NCBI GenBank assembly: GCA_900537125.1
Contig: UNRJ01000001.1
Location: 727,570 to 791,569 of the forward strand
Reading direction: 5' to 3'
Length of the DNA: 64,000 nt
Source: Rhodobacteraceae bacterium Alg238-R152
Lineage (GTDB): Bacteria; Pseudomonadota; Alphaproteobacteria; Rhodobacterales; Rhodobacteraceae
Shown here: in pieces, positions 1 to 10,070 of the stretch
How the letters are laid out: each line of letters starts with the position of its first letter
Numbering within the stretch: the first letter of the stretch is position 1
The notes under the pieces: model-generated
Database searches by the model: none
What the model was told of the DNA's origin: nothing
Seen by the model: the letters and a program-made list of their open reading frames with translations, nothing else
Position numbers and translations under genes: made by a program

Positions 1-763
1 TGCGGTTCTTCAGAGTTTGATGCCAGCGCTCGATCTTGCCCTGGGTTTGCGGATGATACGGCGCGCCACGAGAGTGTTTCATGCCTTTGTCCTGCAACCA
101 TTCTGCCAGATCCCCCGAGACGTAGCTGGATCCGTTGTCACTGAGGAGGCGCGGTTTATGAACAACGTGGACCTGATCACATCCCGACGCCTCAAGCGCC
201 AGATCCAGCGTGTCAGTCACGTCTTCAGCCCTCATGTTTGTGCAGAGTTTCCACGAGATGATGTAGCGGCTGTAATCGTCGAGGATGGTGCTGAGATAGA
301 ACCAACCCCAGCCCAAAACCTTGAGATACGTGAAGTCGGTTTGCCAGAGTTGGTTGATGGCCGTAGTTTTGTCTTTGAACTCATTTGCCGCCTTGATGAC
401 GATGAAGGCGGGGCTGGTGATCAGGTCATGGGCTTTCAGTATCCGGAATGTTGAAGCCTCTGATACAAAATAGCTTTCTTGATCCGTGAATGTGACTGCC
501 AACTCCCGTGGTGATAGTTCTGTTTCCTTCAGAGCTAATTTGACGACCTTGCGCCGCACCTCATCAGGGATACGGTTCCAGACGTGTTTGGGCTTGGGAG
601 ATTGGTACTGCAAACCAGCCTCGCCACGCTGATGGTATCGGTCGTACCAGCGATAGAATGTCGTGCGAGGGATGCCCAGTTTGGCCTGTGTTTGGCGGGC
701 TGACAGGTGCGATCCCTCGACCAGTCTGATGATCTCCAACTTCTCAGATGCAGCGTATCTCAT
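1..763 (-). CDS. IS3-family transposase OrfB (DDE integrase domain), partial
   Basis: This is the catalytic subunit of the IS3 transposase, which cuts and joins the element ends. The frame is open for 254 codons from ATG at 763 to the window edge and continues beyond it. An N-terminal helix-turn-helix (about residues 1-40, GIPRTTFYRWYDRY) is followed by the rve integrase core. All three catalytic acidic residues are visible: Asp in QTDFTYLK, Asp in LLSDNGSSY and Glu in KIERWHQ. The start overlaps the orfA stop as ATGA, so translational coupling or frameshifting with orfA is expected. As far as visible the gene is intact, so the element could be active. Confidence 0.9.
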   Translation of the reverse strand, partial: MRYAASEKLEIIRLVEGSHLSARQTQAKLGIPRTTFYRWYDRYHQRGEAGLQYQSPKPKHVWNRIPDEVRRKVVKLALKETELSPRELAVTFTDQESYFVSEASTFRILKAHDLITSPAFIVIKAANEFKDKTTAINQLWQTDFTYLKVLGWGWFYLSTILDDYSRYIISWKLCTNMRAEDVTDTLDLALEASGCDQVHVVHKPRLLSDNGSSYVSGDLAEWLQDKGMKHSRGAPYHPQTQGKIERWHQTLKNR

Positions 764-1125
764 TCTTGGTCGCCCCCATCGTCGATCATGCTTTTTTTGA
801 GAAGGCGCAACTCCAGCGTTTGCTCTGCCACGACCTCCTTCAGGTCACGGGCTTCGCGGCGTAGGTCTTTGACTTCGTCGGTCGTGGCCGCGCGAGCGGT
901 GTCCCCCGCCAGCCGCTTCTTTCCGGCTTCCATGAAGTCCTTTGACCATTTGTAGTAAACGCCCTGGGAAATCCCCTCACGGCGGCACAATTCAGCAATG
1001 CTGTCTTCGCCCCGCAAGCCATCCAGAACAATCCGGATCTTCTCTTCGGCTGAATACTGCTTGCGCGTGGCCCGCTTTATATCTTTGACGATCTTCTCGC
1101 CAGGGCTCTTGGTTGTCTTTCTCAT
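760..1125 (-). CDS. IS3-family transposase OrfA (helix-turn-helix)
   Basis: This is the DNA-binding OrfA subunit, 121 residues. The middle carries a transposase_8-type helix-turn-helix (SAEEKIRIVLDGLRGEDSIA then ELCRREGISQGVYYKWSKDF), followed by a coiled-coil-like C-terminus (ELRLLKKSM) that in this family mediates oligomerisation. I prefer the ATG at 1125 over the upstream ATG at 1173 because a GAGGAG ribosome-binding site sits just ahead of it and the family normally starts with this MRKT-like sequence. Its stop overlaps the orfB start by four bases. Confidence 0.9.
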   Translation of the reverse strand: MRKTTKSPGEKIVKDIKRATRKQYSAEEKIRIVLDGLRGEDSIAELCRREGISQGVYYKWSKDFMEAGKKRLAGDTARAATTDEVKDLRREARDLKEVVAEQTLELRLLKKSMIDDGGDQE

Positions 1126-1211
1126 CGTCCACTCCTCGGTGGTCACGATGAGCCAGAAACACTCTCTTATCAAATCGTCCTATTTGGACCCATAAGCGCT
1201 GACGTCAGACA

Positions 1212-1238
1212 GATTTGATTTGATTTGATTTGATTTGA
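1212..1238. repeat. GATTT pentanucleotide tandem repeat
   Basis: Five perfect head-to-tail copies of GATTT plus a partial copy directly abut the inferred end of the IS3 element. The stretch 1212-1391 between the element and the next gene shows nothing else recognisable apart from a weak GC-rich inverted repeat near 1237-1270. Confidence 0.8.
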
Positions 1239-1391
1239 GCGAGGGGAATAAAGAGCTTGCGCTCCCCAAGTTTACGGACTCGGGGAGTAGGCGCAGTACC
1301 TCAAAGCCAATTGGATGTAAGTCACTGCCTTATGGGTTCCCGGCAAACATCACTTGGCATTTTCTGGCACGTTTATTCAGGTTTCACGACC

Positions 1392-2246
1392 TTAGAACCC
1401 GTAAAGCCGCGTAGGGGTATCCACAAAGATCTGCTGAAGGGTCTCGGTTGACTCAGCCCAGTTCATTGCCAAATCCAGCAAATGTACGTCGTCAGGATAG
1501 GTTTCCGCGTTGGTGGCCATGTTGTGGGGCCAGTTGCTGCCCCAGATGATGCGATCAGGGGCGTGTTGAATGAGCGCTTTGGATAGCGCAGCCACGTCGG
1601 TGTAGTCGGGAGAACCGCTGCGTGAGGTTTCATAGCAGGCAGCTATCTTTACGAAGCAGTTGCCGCGATCAATCAGGCGCAGCAAGGCCTGGAACTCGGC
1701 GCTCTCGACGCTAGGCGGGGTTAGGAACTTGCCTGCGTGGTCAATCACATAGGGGCCTTTGATGCGCGTGAGAAGATCGTAGTGCTGGAGTATCTCGCAG
1801 CCATCAAATTGCACAATCAGAGACCAGCCAAAAGGCGCCACCCGCGCGTTTACCTCGAGCAATGCCTCCAAGCCAACGGCGCCTTGCAGGATGTCCATGA
1901 TCCGGGCCCCGCGCACGCCGCGCGCGGTCATGGTTTCGAGGTCTTGATCCGTCACATTGGGTTTGACAGCGGCGATACCCCTTGCGGTTTCGCCAAAATG
2001 GTCCAGCCCCTCCAGAAGGCAGCGGTTATCTGTTTGATAAGCATTGCCTTGCACCAGCACCACACGCTCTAGGTCAAGCCAGCGTTGCACGCTTTCATAG
2101 TGCGAAATCAGCGCGTCGGCCGGGGCCGGCGGCCCGCCGGGCTGGCGATTGTATTTGGCGCTGTCAAACAGATGAATGTGGCAATCGGTGGCAAGTGGCG
2201 GCAACGGACGCTTTGGCGGCGGGCCGGTTAGGGTGCGAAAGGTCAT
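1392..2246 (-). CDS. gli: Amidohydrolase-family D-galactarolactone isomerase-like protein
   Basis: A 284-residue member of the metal-dependent hydrolase family (amidohydrolase 2, COG3618) with the N-terminal HxH motif (DCHIHLF), a central IDHAGKF and a C-terminal WGSNWPH. Adjacent genes encode a cycloisomerase, KdgD and uronate dehydrogenase, an order known from the Agrobacterium galacturonate locus, where this member interconverts D-galactaro-1,5- and 1,4-lactones. On that basis I call it the lactone isomerase; a lactonase role is the alternative. The C-terminal motif has Asn where hydrolytic relatives have Asp: the lactonase at 55402-56232 has GSDWP. It starts 3 bp after the cycloisomerase stop, so it is the last gene of a three-gene minus-strand operon. 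Confidence 0.75.
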   Translation of the reverse strand: MTFRTLTGPPPKRPLPPLATDCHIHLFDSAKYNRQPGGPPAPADALISHYESVQRWLDLERVVLVQGNAYQTDNRCLLEGLDHFGETARGIAAVKPNVTDQDLETMTARGVRGARIMDILQGAVGLEALLEVNARVAPFGWSLIVQFDGCEILQHYDLLTRIKGPYVIDHAGKFLTPPSVESAEFQALLRLIDRGNCFVKIAACYETSRSGSPDYTDVAALSKALIQHAPDRIIWGSNWPHNMATNAETYPDDVHLLDLAMNWAESTETLQQIFVDTPTRLYGF

Positions 2247-2249
2247 GCT

Positions 2250-4345
<2,096 letters not shown>

Positions 4346-4366
4346 CTAACGCAAGGGTGGGGCCTG

Positions 4367-4394
4367 TTGTCAATATTTGTTTGGAAAATTGACA
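4367..4394. promoter_or_regulatory. Divergent kdgD/udh control region: inverted repeat and 15-bp operator-like site
   Basis: TGTCAAT at 4368-4374 and ATTGACA at 4388-4394 form a perfect 7-bp inverted repeat, and each arm contains an outward-facing TTGACA-like -35. The stretch TTGTCAATATTTGTT (4367-4381) matches 12 of 15 bases of the site repeated at 5503 and 10071. Its position between kdgD and udh suggests the binding site of the cluster's own GntR regulator. The -10 elements are not obvious. Confidence 0.55.
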
Positions 4395-4446
4395 TAAGTT
4401 GTTTTGCCGTGCGAAGTGCACGAAAGATCAATTAGGGGGGAATGGG

Positions 4447-5241
4447 ATGGCACGTGTTTTATTGACCGGAGCAGGGGGGACTTTGGGCAGGGTGCTGCGG
4501 CAGTCTTTGGCAGGGAGCTACGATTTGTTGCGCTTGTCAGACGTGTCCGACATGGACCCGGCGGGGCCGGGTGAGGCGGTTGTGCGCTGTGATCTGGCGG
4601 ATGCCGAGGCGGTTCAGGCTGCAGTAGATGGCTGTGACACCATCCTGCATTTGGGCGGAATGTCGGTGGAAAGTACGTTTGAGATTATACTCAACTCTAA
4701 CATTCGCGGCACGTACAACATCTATGAAGCGGCCCGTAAAACCGGGGCGCGGCGGGTGCTGTTCGCCAGCTCCAACCACGCCATTGGTTTTCACGCGCGG
4801 GAGACGCGGCTGGACGCCTCGGCGGAGTTGCGTCCCGACAGCATGTATGGGGTGTCCAAGGGTTTCGGAGAAATTCTGGCGCGGTATTACTTTGACAAAT
4901 TTGGCATCGAGACGGTCTGTGTGCGGATTGGGTCCTGCCTTGAAAACCCAAAGAATCGCAGGATGATGTCCACGTGGTTGAGTTTTCGCGATTTCACCAA
5001 TCTGGTGAAAGCCGTGGTCGCGGCGGACAGGGTTGGGTTTGCCGTGGTTTACGGCGCGTCGGACAATGATCCTCAGTGGTGGGATAACCGACAAACCTCC
5101 TTCCTCGGCTGGCGGCCGCTGGATAGCTCGGCAGCTTTTGCCCACGAGCCGCATATTGTGAATGAGACCACAGATCCCAACGATCCGGCGATCAAGTTCC
5201 AGGGCGGTGGCTTTGCTGCGGCAGGGCATTTCGAGGATTAG
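4447..5241 (+). CDS. udh: Uronate dehydrogenase
   Basis: A 264-residue extended short-chain dehydrogenase/NAD-dependent epimerase-fold protein. It oxidises D-galacturonate or D-glucuronate with NAD to the aldarolactone, the first step of the oxidative hexuronate pathway. The N-terminal nucleotide-binding motif (LTGAGGTLG) and the catalytic YxxxK (MYGVSKGF) are present, together with SSNHAIGF, typical of uronate dehydrogenases. The ATG at 4447 is preferred over the longer frame from 4399 because a purine-rich AGGGGGGA lies just upstream. The gene faces away from kdgD and shares its regulatory region. Confidence 0.88.
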   Translation: MARVLLTGAGGTLGRVLRQSLAGSYDLLRLSDVSDMDPAGPGEAVVRCDLADAEAVQAAVDGCDTILHLGGMSVESTFEIILNSNIRGTYNIYEAARKTGARRVLFASSNHAIGFHARETRLDASAELRPDSMYGVSKGFGEILARYYFDKFGIETVCVRIGSCLENPKNRRMMSTWLSFRDFTNLVKAVVAADRVGFAVVYGASDNDPQWWDNRQTSFLGWRPLDSSAAFAHEPHIVNETTDPNDPAIKFQGGGFAAAGHFED

Positions 5242-5245
5242 AGCT

Positions 5246-5322
5246 TACCGCCTCAGAGTGCGGTGTGTCGGTTGGGCCGTGAAGCGCGAATCTCGCAGCT
5301 TCACGGACGCGTTGAGGCGGTA
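5246..5322. repeat. Large nested hairpin between udh and the TRAP operon
   Basis: Ten bases at 5246-5255 (TACCGCCTCA) pair perfectly with 5313-5322. Inside, CCGTGAAGC (5277-5285) pairs perfectly with 5298-5306 and its loop can fold further (GCG/CGC). No T-run follows on either strand, so it is not a textbook terminator. It may still insulate udh from the next operon, or be a mobile palindromic unit. The rest of 5242-5564 holds the operator-like site described separately and no gene. Confidence 0.6.
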
Positions 5323-5502
5323 GGTTTAGGGTCGCCCGTCGCGGTTTTGCCAAATTGGTTTGGTTGATTTGACAAGTTTTTGAGCGTGTTTGGTTGGTGA
5401 TTATCGATCAGGCAGATAGAAAATTTTCTCCAAAAATTAGCGCCTTAGGTGTCGAGGTCTCGGAATTTCACTTGTCTTAATTTATATTGTAAAAGAAAAT
5501 AG

Positions 5503-5517
5503 TTGTAAAAATTTGTA
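5503..5517. promoter_or_regulatory. Operator-like site upstream of the hexuronate TRAP operon
   Basis: TTGTAAAAATTTGTA occurs here and is repeated exactly at 10071-10085, with a 12/15 match at 4367-4381. All three lie upstream of transcription units of the same pathway. A perfect palindrome TTGTTCGCAACAA also sits at 5530-5542, just before the ribosome-binding site. Binding by the GntR protein encoded at 9239-9961 is inferred. Confidence 0.55.
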
Positions 5518-5564
5518 ATTGCTGTGAGGTTGTTCGCAACAAATTGTCTAAGGAGGAGATGACA

Positions 5565-6560
5565 ATGACGTTCAGCAACCTTATCGCTCGCGGGGCCTTT
5601 GCCGTTGCCGCAGCGGCGGCCATCACAACCGCGCCAATGCAGGCGTCCGCCAAAGACTGGCGTGGGTGGAACATCCACGTTGAGGACTATCCGGTGTCCC
5701 ACGGCATGGAAGCCTTTATGGCAGAAGTGGAAGAAAAGACCGGTGGTGCGCTTAAAGGTAAAACTTTTCACGCCGGTGTTCTGGGCAACCAGCCTGACGC
5801 CATCGAACAACTGCGCCTCGGCGTGCTGGACTTCGCTGTGTTCAGCCTCGGCCAAATGGGCCGTGCCGTGCCTGAAACCGACGTTGTGTCGCTGCCATTC
5901 ATCTTCAAAGGCGTGCCTGAGATGTATGAACTGATGGATGGTGCCGGTGGCGAGGCTCTGGCCTCCGCACTGGAAGAGAAAGGCATCGTGCCTCTGGGCT
6001 ACTACGACGCCGGCGCCCGCTCTTTCTACAACTCCATTCGTCCTATCAACACACCAGACGACGTGTCCGGTCTGAAAGTGCGTGTGATGAGCAACGACTT
6101 GTTTGTGGGTATGGTGGAAGCCATGGGTGGCAATGCCACGCCAATGGCCTTCTCCGAAGTGTATCAGTCGATCAAGACCGAAGTTGTGGACGGCGCGGAA
6201 AATAACCCACCTTCCTATGAATCCACCAACCACTACGAAGTTGCGAAGTTCTACTCCCTGTCGCAGCACCTGATCATTCCAGAGGTTCTGGCGATCAGCA
6301 AAAAAACTTTTGATGCGCTGACACCAGAGCAGCAAGAGATTGTGCGCGAAGCCGGCCGCAACTCCACCGAGCTGCAGCGTAAACTGTGGAAAGAGCGCGA
6401 AGCTGCCTCCATGGACAAGGTGAAAGCCGGTGGTGTTGAAGTGAACCAGGTGGCTGACAAAGGCGCATTCCAAGCCGCAATGAAGCCGGTTTATGATGAC
6501 TACCTGGCGGCCAATCCACAGATGCAAGAGCTCGTGGATCTGTTCCGTAGCTCCCAATAA
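5565..6560 (+). CDS. TRAP transporter substrate-binding protein (DctP), hexuronate-type
   Basis: A 331-residue periplasmic solute receptor of the DctP family with an Ala-rich N-terminal signal peptide (cleavage likely after MQASA, about residue 29). It presents its ligand to the small and large TRAP membrane subunits encoded just downstream. DctP signatures such as the RVMSN arginine region (GLKVRVMSND) and EVYQSIKTEVVDGAENN are visible. Given the pathway genes around it, the ligand is probably galacturonate and/or glucuronate. The ATG at 5565 is chosen because AGGAGG at 5551-5556 is 8 bp away; the earlier ATG at 5559 and TTG at 5544 are too close to or ahead of that site. Confidence 0.9.
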   Translation: MTFSNLIARGAFAVAAAAAITTAPMQASAKDWRGWNIHVEDYPVSHGMEAFMAEVEEKTGGALKGKTFHAGVLGNQPDAIEQLRLGVLDFAVFSLGQMGRAVPETDVVSLPFIFKGVPEMYELMDGAGGEALASALEEKGIVPLGYYDAGARSFYNSIRPINTPDDVSGLKVRVMSNDLFVGMVEAMGGNATPMAFSEVYQSIKTEVVDGAENNPPSYESTNHYEVAKFYSLSQHLIIPEVLAISKKTFDALTPEQQEIVREAGRNSTELQRKLWKEREAASMDKVKAGGVEVNQVADKGAFQAAMKPVYDDYLAANPQMQELVDLFRSSQ

Positions 6561-6585
6561 TCCAAGGTCATCTTAAACCCTGGCT

Positions 6586-6608
6586 GTGCCCCGCCTTGTG
6601 CGGGGCAC
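6586..6608 (+). terminator. Stem-loop after the TRAP receptor gene
   Basis: GTGCCCCGC and GCGGGGCAC form a perfect 9-bp stem with a 5-base loop, 25 bp after the dctP stop and before dctQ. There is no U-tract. It is most likely an attenuating or mRNA-stabilising hairpin that keeps receptor expression above that of the membrane subunits. Confidence 0.65.
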
Positions 6609-6646
6609 GTCCTTCCTAAAAGAACGAACAATAAAGGAGCGGACGA

Positions 6647-7177
6647 TTGGAACAGCAATCAGGTTCCCTTTCCAAGGTTGAGCGGTTTCTGGACCGTTTA
6701 AGTGGCCTTTGTATCTTTTTCGCGTCCATTGCTCTGGTGGTGTTGATCTCAACGTTTGGCTGGCTCGTGTTTGGGCGATACGTGCTGAACTCGACCCCCA
6801 CATGGGTTGAACAGCTTGCGTTGCTACTGATCTGCTACATTGCATATCTTGGAGCTGCTGCAGGCGTGCACGAGCAGAGCCACTTGGGCGTAACCCTGTT
6901 TCGCGACATGCTGGGTGACACGGTCAGTAATCTGCTGAAACTGCTCAACGATGTCATCCTGGCTGCCTTTGGTCTGGTTATGATGATCGCCTGTATGGAG
7001 CTCTTCAGCTTTGGCTGGGCCACGTTGCTGCCGATGCTCGATATCCCCGAAAGTTTCCGGACATTGTCTGCGCTGCTGTGCGGTGGCCTTGTCTTTGTCT
7101 TCGCCGGTACCCGTGCCGTACTGCGCTTTATCTACTTGCTGAATGGGCAATCCTACAGCGGAAAAGAGGTCTACTAA
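6647..7177 (+). CDS. TRAP transporter small permease (DctQ)
   Basis: The 176-residue small membrane subunit of the TRAP importer, with about four predicted membrane helices (FFASIALVVLISTFGWLVF, LLLICYIAYLGAAAG, AFGLVMMIACMELF and LLCGGLVFVFAGT). It bridges the periplasmic receptor and the large DctM subunit. Translation appears to begin at a TTG codon, supported by GGAG about 8 bp upstream; no better-placed ATG is available. It lies 3 bp from the dctM start, in one operon with dctP and dctM. Confidence 0.88.
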   Translation: MEQQSGSLSKVERFLDRLSGLCIFFASIALVVLISTFGWLVFGRYVLNSTPTWVEQLALLLICYIAYLGAAAGVHEQSHLGVTLFRDMLGDTVSNLLKLLNDVILAAFGLVMMIACMELFSFGWATLLPMLDIPESFRTLSALLCGGLVFVFAGTRAVLRFIYLLNGQSYSGKEVY

Positions 7178-7179
7178 CC

Positions 7180-8463
7180 ATGGGTTTGGCTATTCTATTG
7201 GGTGTCTTTTTTGGCACCGTCATTTTGGGGCTACCAGTGGCCTTTGCCATGGGCATCGCCGCGCTTGTCACCTTTGCCTATGAAGGCTTCCCACTCCTGT
7301 TGACCTTTCAGCGCTCCGTGTCCGGCATCTCTGTGTTCTCGCTGTTGGCAATTCCTTTCTTTGTCTTTGCAGGTGAGTTGATGATGCACGGCGGCATTGC
7401 CAAACGTCTGGTGACCTTTGCCTCGGCATTGGTCGGGCACGTGCGTGGTGGGCTGGCTTCGGTGAACATCTTCTCCAGCATGCTGTTTGGCGGCATTTCC
7501 GGCTCTGCCGTGGCAGACATCTCGGCGCTGGGTTCTATCCTTGTGCCGGTGATGAAAGAACGAGGGTATAAACCTGACTATGCGGTGAACGTGACGGTGA
7601 CGTCCTCCATCGCGGGCATCGTGATCCCCCCAAGCCACAACATGATCATCTTCGCTGTTGCGGCTGGCGGCGGCATCTCCATCTCCAAGCTGTTTTTGGC
7701 AGGTGTGATTCCCGGCATCCTGATGTGTGTTTGTCTGGCGATCGCGGCATATGTCATCGCTATCAAACACAAGTACCCGGCAGAGCCCTTCCCAGGCTGG
7801 CGGGCTGTAGGGGTAGCTGCGCTTGGCGCGCTGCCGGGCCTCGTCACTGCCGTCATCATCGTGGGTGGGGTTCTGTCTGGCGTCTTCACTGTCACGGAAT
7901 CTGGCGCGTTCGGGGCGATTTACGCGCTGTTGCTGACCTTCTTTGTCTATCGGACATTGGATTGGCACGGCTTCAAAACCGCGGTGATCTCTTCGGTGCG
8001 CACCACCTCCATGGTGATGGTTCTGATCGGCTTTGCCAGCTCCTTTGCCTACCTGCTGGCGCTTTATCAGGTGCCCACCAAACTCAGCGAGTTTATGCTG
8101 GGTATCTCGCAGGAGAAGATCTTTGTCCTGCTGATGATCAACGTTATGCTGCTGGTGCTGGGCATGATCATGGACATGGCGGCGCTCATTCTGATCTGTA
8201 CGCCGATTTTCCTGCCAGTGGTGAAAAACCTCGGCATGGACCCCACCCAATTTGGCATCATGCTGCTGGTCAATCTTGGCCTCGGCCTGTGCACCCCGCC
8301 GGTTGGCACCTGCCTCTTCGTTGGCTGTGCGGTGGGCAAGATCAAGATTGAGGAGACGTTGAAGTCGATTTGGCCTTTCTACCTCGCGATTTTGGCGGCC
8401 TTGATCCTGGTCACCTACGTTCCCGCCGTGTCGTTGTATCTGCCATCCTTGTTGATCAAATGA
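7180..8463 (+). CDS. TRAP transporter large permease (DctM)
   Basis: A 427-residue, very hydrophobic protein of the DctM family, the transport-catalysing subunit of the sodium-coupled TRAP importer. It has the many-helix layout, the SGSAVADISALGS and VIPPSHNMI motifs, and the repeated GLCTPPVGTCLF region of the family. The ATG at 7180 is preferred to an upstream frame start at 7078 that would overlap dctQ; it begins with a membrane helix as is usual. With dctPQ it forms the uptake system of the hexuronate cluster. Confidence 0.92.
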   Translation: MGLAILLGVFFGTVILGLPVAFAMGIAALVTFAYEGFPLLLTFQRSVSGISVFSLLAIPFFVFAGELMMHGGIAKRLVTFASALVGHVRGGLASVNIFSSMLFGGISGSAVADISALGSILVPVMKERGYKPDYAVNVTVTSSIAGIVIPPSHNMIIFAVAAGGGISISKLFLAGVIPGILMCVCLAIAAYVIAIKHKYPAEPFPGWRAVGVAALGALPGLVTAVIIVGGVLSGVFTVTESGAFGAIYALLLTFFVYRTLDWHGFKTAVISSVRTTSMVMVLIGFASSFAYLLALYQVPTKLSEFMLGISQEKIFVLLMINVMLLVLGMIMDMAALILICTPIFLPVVKNLGMDPTQFGIMLLVNLGLGLCTPPVGTCLFVGCAVGKIKIEETLKSIWPFYLAILAALILVTYVPAVSLYLPSLLIK

Positions 8464-8546
8464 CCTCAATACGCGCGGCTGGTCTCCGGTCCAGTCGCGA
8501 AATTCACTACCTTCACTCCCCGACCCCAAATCCAAAGGTGTCTCCC

Positions 8547-9263
8547 ATGACCAACTTAAAACAAGAAACTCGGGATATCCTGATGACCGTCAGCACAGCG
8601 ACGCTGACAACTGCTCTGTTCCGCCGTGGATTCCGCAATATTTTTATTCAGGGGCCACACCGCATGAACCCCGGCAAAAATATGGTCGGCCCGGCCTATA
8701 CGTTGCGCTATATTCCCGCGCGAGAGGATCTGGATGGGCTGGACTCGTTTGCGGACCGCGAAAATCCACAGCGCAAAGGCGTTGAGGAATGTCCGGAAGG
8801 GGCAGTTTTTGTGATTGATTCCCGCATGGACGCAACTGCGGCGTCTGCAGGTTGCATATTGGTTACGCGACTGCAGAAGTTGGGTTGTCAGGGAATTGTC
8901 ACCGATGGCGGCTTCCGCGACACGCCGGAAATCTCTGAGTTGGATATGCCCGCCTACCACACCCGCCCCAGTGCACCAACAAACTTGACCAAACACCATG
9001 CGGTTGCGATCAATGATCCGATTGCATGTGGTGGTGTTTCTGTGTTTCCCGGCGATATACTGGTGGGCGACAATGAGGGGGTGGTTTGCATTCCTGAGCA
9101 CCTCGTTGATGAAGTGGCCGCAGAGGCCAAGGATATGACTGTCTTTGAGGACTTCGTTCTGGAGATGGTGCAGCAGGGGGCGTCGACATTTGGCCTTTAC
9201 CCGCCAACGGACCCCGGAACGATGGATGAGTTTGCGCAATGGCGACAGCAAAACAACCGGTAA
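8547..9263 (+). CDS. RraA-family protein (possible retro-aldolase or regulator)
   Basis: A 238-residue protein of the RraA/HMG aldolase fold, formerly annotated as demethylmenaquinone methyltransferase-like. Members are divalent-metal-dependent retro-aldolases or decarboxylases of keto acids, or inhibitors of RNase E. The metal/substrate motif is visible as GIVTDGGFRDTPEI (Arg-Asp). The ATG at 8547 is chosen because the longer frame from 8370 would overlap dctM. It sits between the TRAP genes and the GntR gene but is not needed in the described pathway from hexuronate to 2-oxoglutarate, so its substrate is unknown. A second, only distantly similar family member occurs at 51319-51990 in the fucose-like operon. 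Confidence 0.8.
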   Translation: MTNLKQETRDILMTVSTATLTTALFRRGFRNIFIQGPHRMNPGKNMVGPAYTLRYIPAREDLDGLDSFADRENPQRKGVEECPEGAVFVIDSRMDATAASAGCILVTRLQKLGCQGIVTDGGFRDTPEISELDMPAYHTRPSAPTNLTKHHAVAINDPIACGGVSVFPGDILVGDNEGVVCIPEHLVDEVAAEAKDMTVFEDFVLEMVQQGASTFGLYPPTDPGTMDEFAQWRQQNNR

Positions 9264-9961
9264 AGATCGCAACCAAGTCGGGGCGGGAACGCACCCTGTC
9301 AGACCAGGTCTATGAAAAGATCTTGGCCATGATCTCCAAAGGCGAGACACCGGTGGGCGCGAAACTTCCAACCGAGCACGCTTTGAGTGAGCAGTTGGAG
9401 GTGTCCCGCCCAGTTCTGCGTCAGGCATTGAAGCAGTTGCGTGAGGATGGGGTGATTGTGTCCCGTCAGGGCTCCGGGTCCTTTGTCCAGCGCCGCCCTG
9501 AAGGTGCGGTGCTGGACTTTGCGCCGGTTGGGTCGATTGCTGACATTCAGCGGACGTTTGAATTTCGCGCCGCAATTGAAGGAGAGGCGGCTTATCTGGC
9601 TGCGCAACGACGCACTGATGCGGATCTGACCAAAATGCGTGCGCTTTTGACGGAGTTGGACCGCTGTATCCGGGAAGGGGAGTTGGGGGTCGACACCGAT
9701 GAAGACTTCCACGAAGCGATTTGTGCGGCCTCTGGCAATCAGTATTTCTCTGCCGCGCGGTCGTCGATGAAGAGCAATATTCTTACGGGGTTGAACCTGA
9801 CCCGCAATCTCTCGCTGTCCAAACCGCAGGAGCGGATGGAGATGGTACAGCGTGAGCACTACGAGATCATTGATGCGATTGAGAAACAGGATGCGGATGC
9901 TGCGCGGATCGCCATGCGGGCCCATGTGGAGAATGCGCGTAAGCGGGTTTTCGAGGGTTAA
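9239..9961 (+). CDS. GntR-family (FadR/FCD subgroup) transcriptional regulator
   Basis: A 240-residue regulator with an N-terminal winged helix (about residues 18-80; LPTEHALSEQLEVSRPVLRQ) and a C-terminal all-helical FCD ligand domain. Candidate metal-binding histidines in the FCD domain lie in EDFHEAI, REHYEII and RAHVENA. In this family a sugar-acid metabolite usually releases the repressor from DNA. The gene overlaps the preceding RraA-family gene by 25 bp, so they are co-transcribed. It is the only regulator in the hexuronate region and the likely reader of the repeated TTGTAAAAATTTGTA-like sites at 4367, 5503 and 10071. Confidence 0.88.
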   Translation: MATAKQPVKIATKSGRERTLSDQVYEKILAMISKGETPVGAKLPTEHALSEQLEVSRPVLRQALKQLREDGVIVSRQGSGSFVQRRPEGAVLDFAPVGSIADIQRTFEFRAAIEGEAAYLAAQRRTDADLTKMRALLTELDRCIREGELGVDTDEDFHEAICAASGNQYFSAARSSMKSNILTGLNLTRNLSLSKPQERMEMVQREHYEIIDAIEKQDADAARIAMRAHVENARKRVFEG

Positions 9962-9991
9962 ACCCATTTTTGTTACAATTTGTCTGTGAAG

Positions 9992-10020
9992 GGCGTCCGG
10001 ATAGGGCGCCTTTTGTTTTG
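9992..10020 (+). terminator. Intrinsic terminator after the GntR gene
   Basis: A 7-bp stem (GGCGTCC with GGGCGCC, one G-U pair) around a GGATA loop is followed by TTTTGTTTTG. It ends the TRAP-RraA-GntR transcription unit. Confidence 0.75.
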
Positions 10021-10070
10021 GTTATAGAGATTTTGATAGCATTCTAAGGTGATTTTTTCAATTTGCAAAT

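Larger units (their letters stand above)
1..1211 (-). mobile_element. IS3-family insertion sequence, 5' part (3' end beyond window)
   Basis: The minus strand carries the two overlapping reading frames typical of IS3 elements. The outer end is placed at 1211, because reading inward from there the sequence begins TGTCTGACGTCAGCGC, and IS3 elements end in TG...CA. The same terminal sequence recurs, slightly diverged, at both ends of a degenerate copy at about 62810-63375, which supports it as the terminal inverted repeat. The other end lies to the left of position 1. Exact ends and group within IS3 are inferred, not searched. Confidence 0.85.

Noticed and set aside
5445-6557. 370-codon minus-strand frame opposite the TRAP receptor
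   Set aside because: Antisense to dctP, which has a signal peptide, ribosome-binding site and family motifs; the frame itself resembles no protein.
7231-8535. 434-codon open frame on the minus strand opposite the TRAP large permease
   Set aside because: Extremely His/Gln/Asp-rich sequence that mirrors hydrophobic codons of dctM on the other strand; no start site context and no domain.
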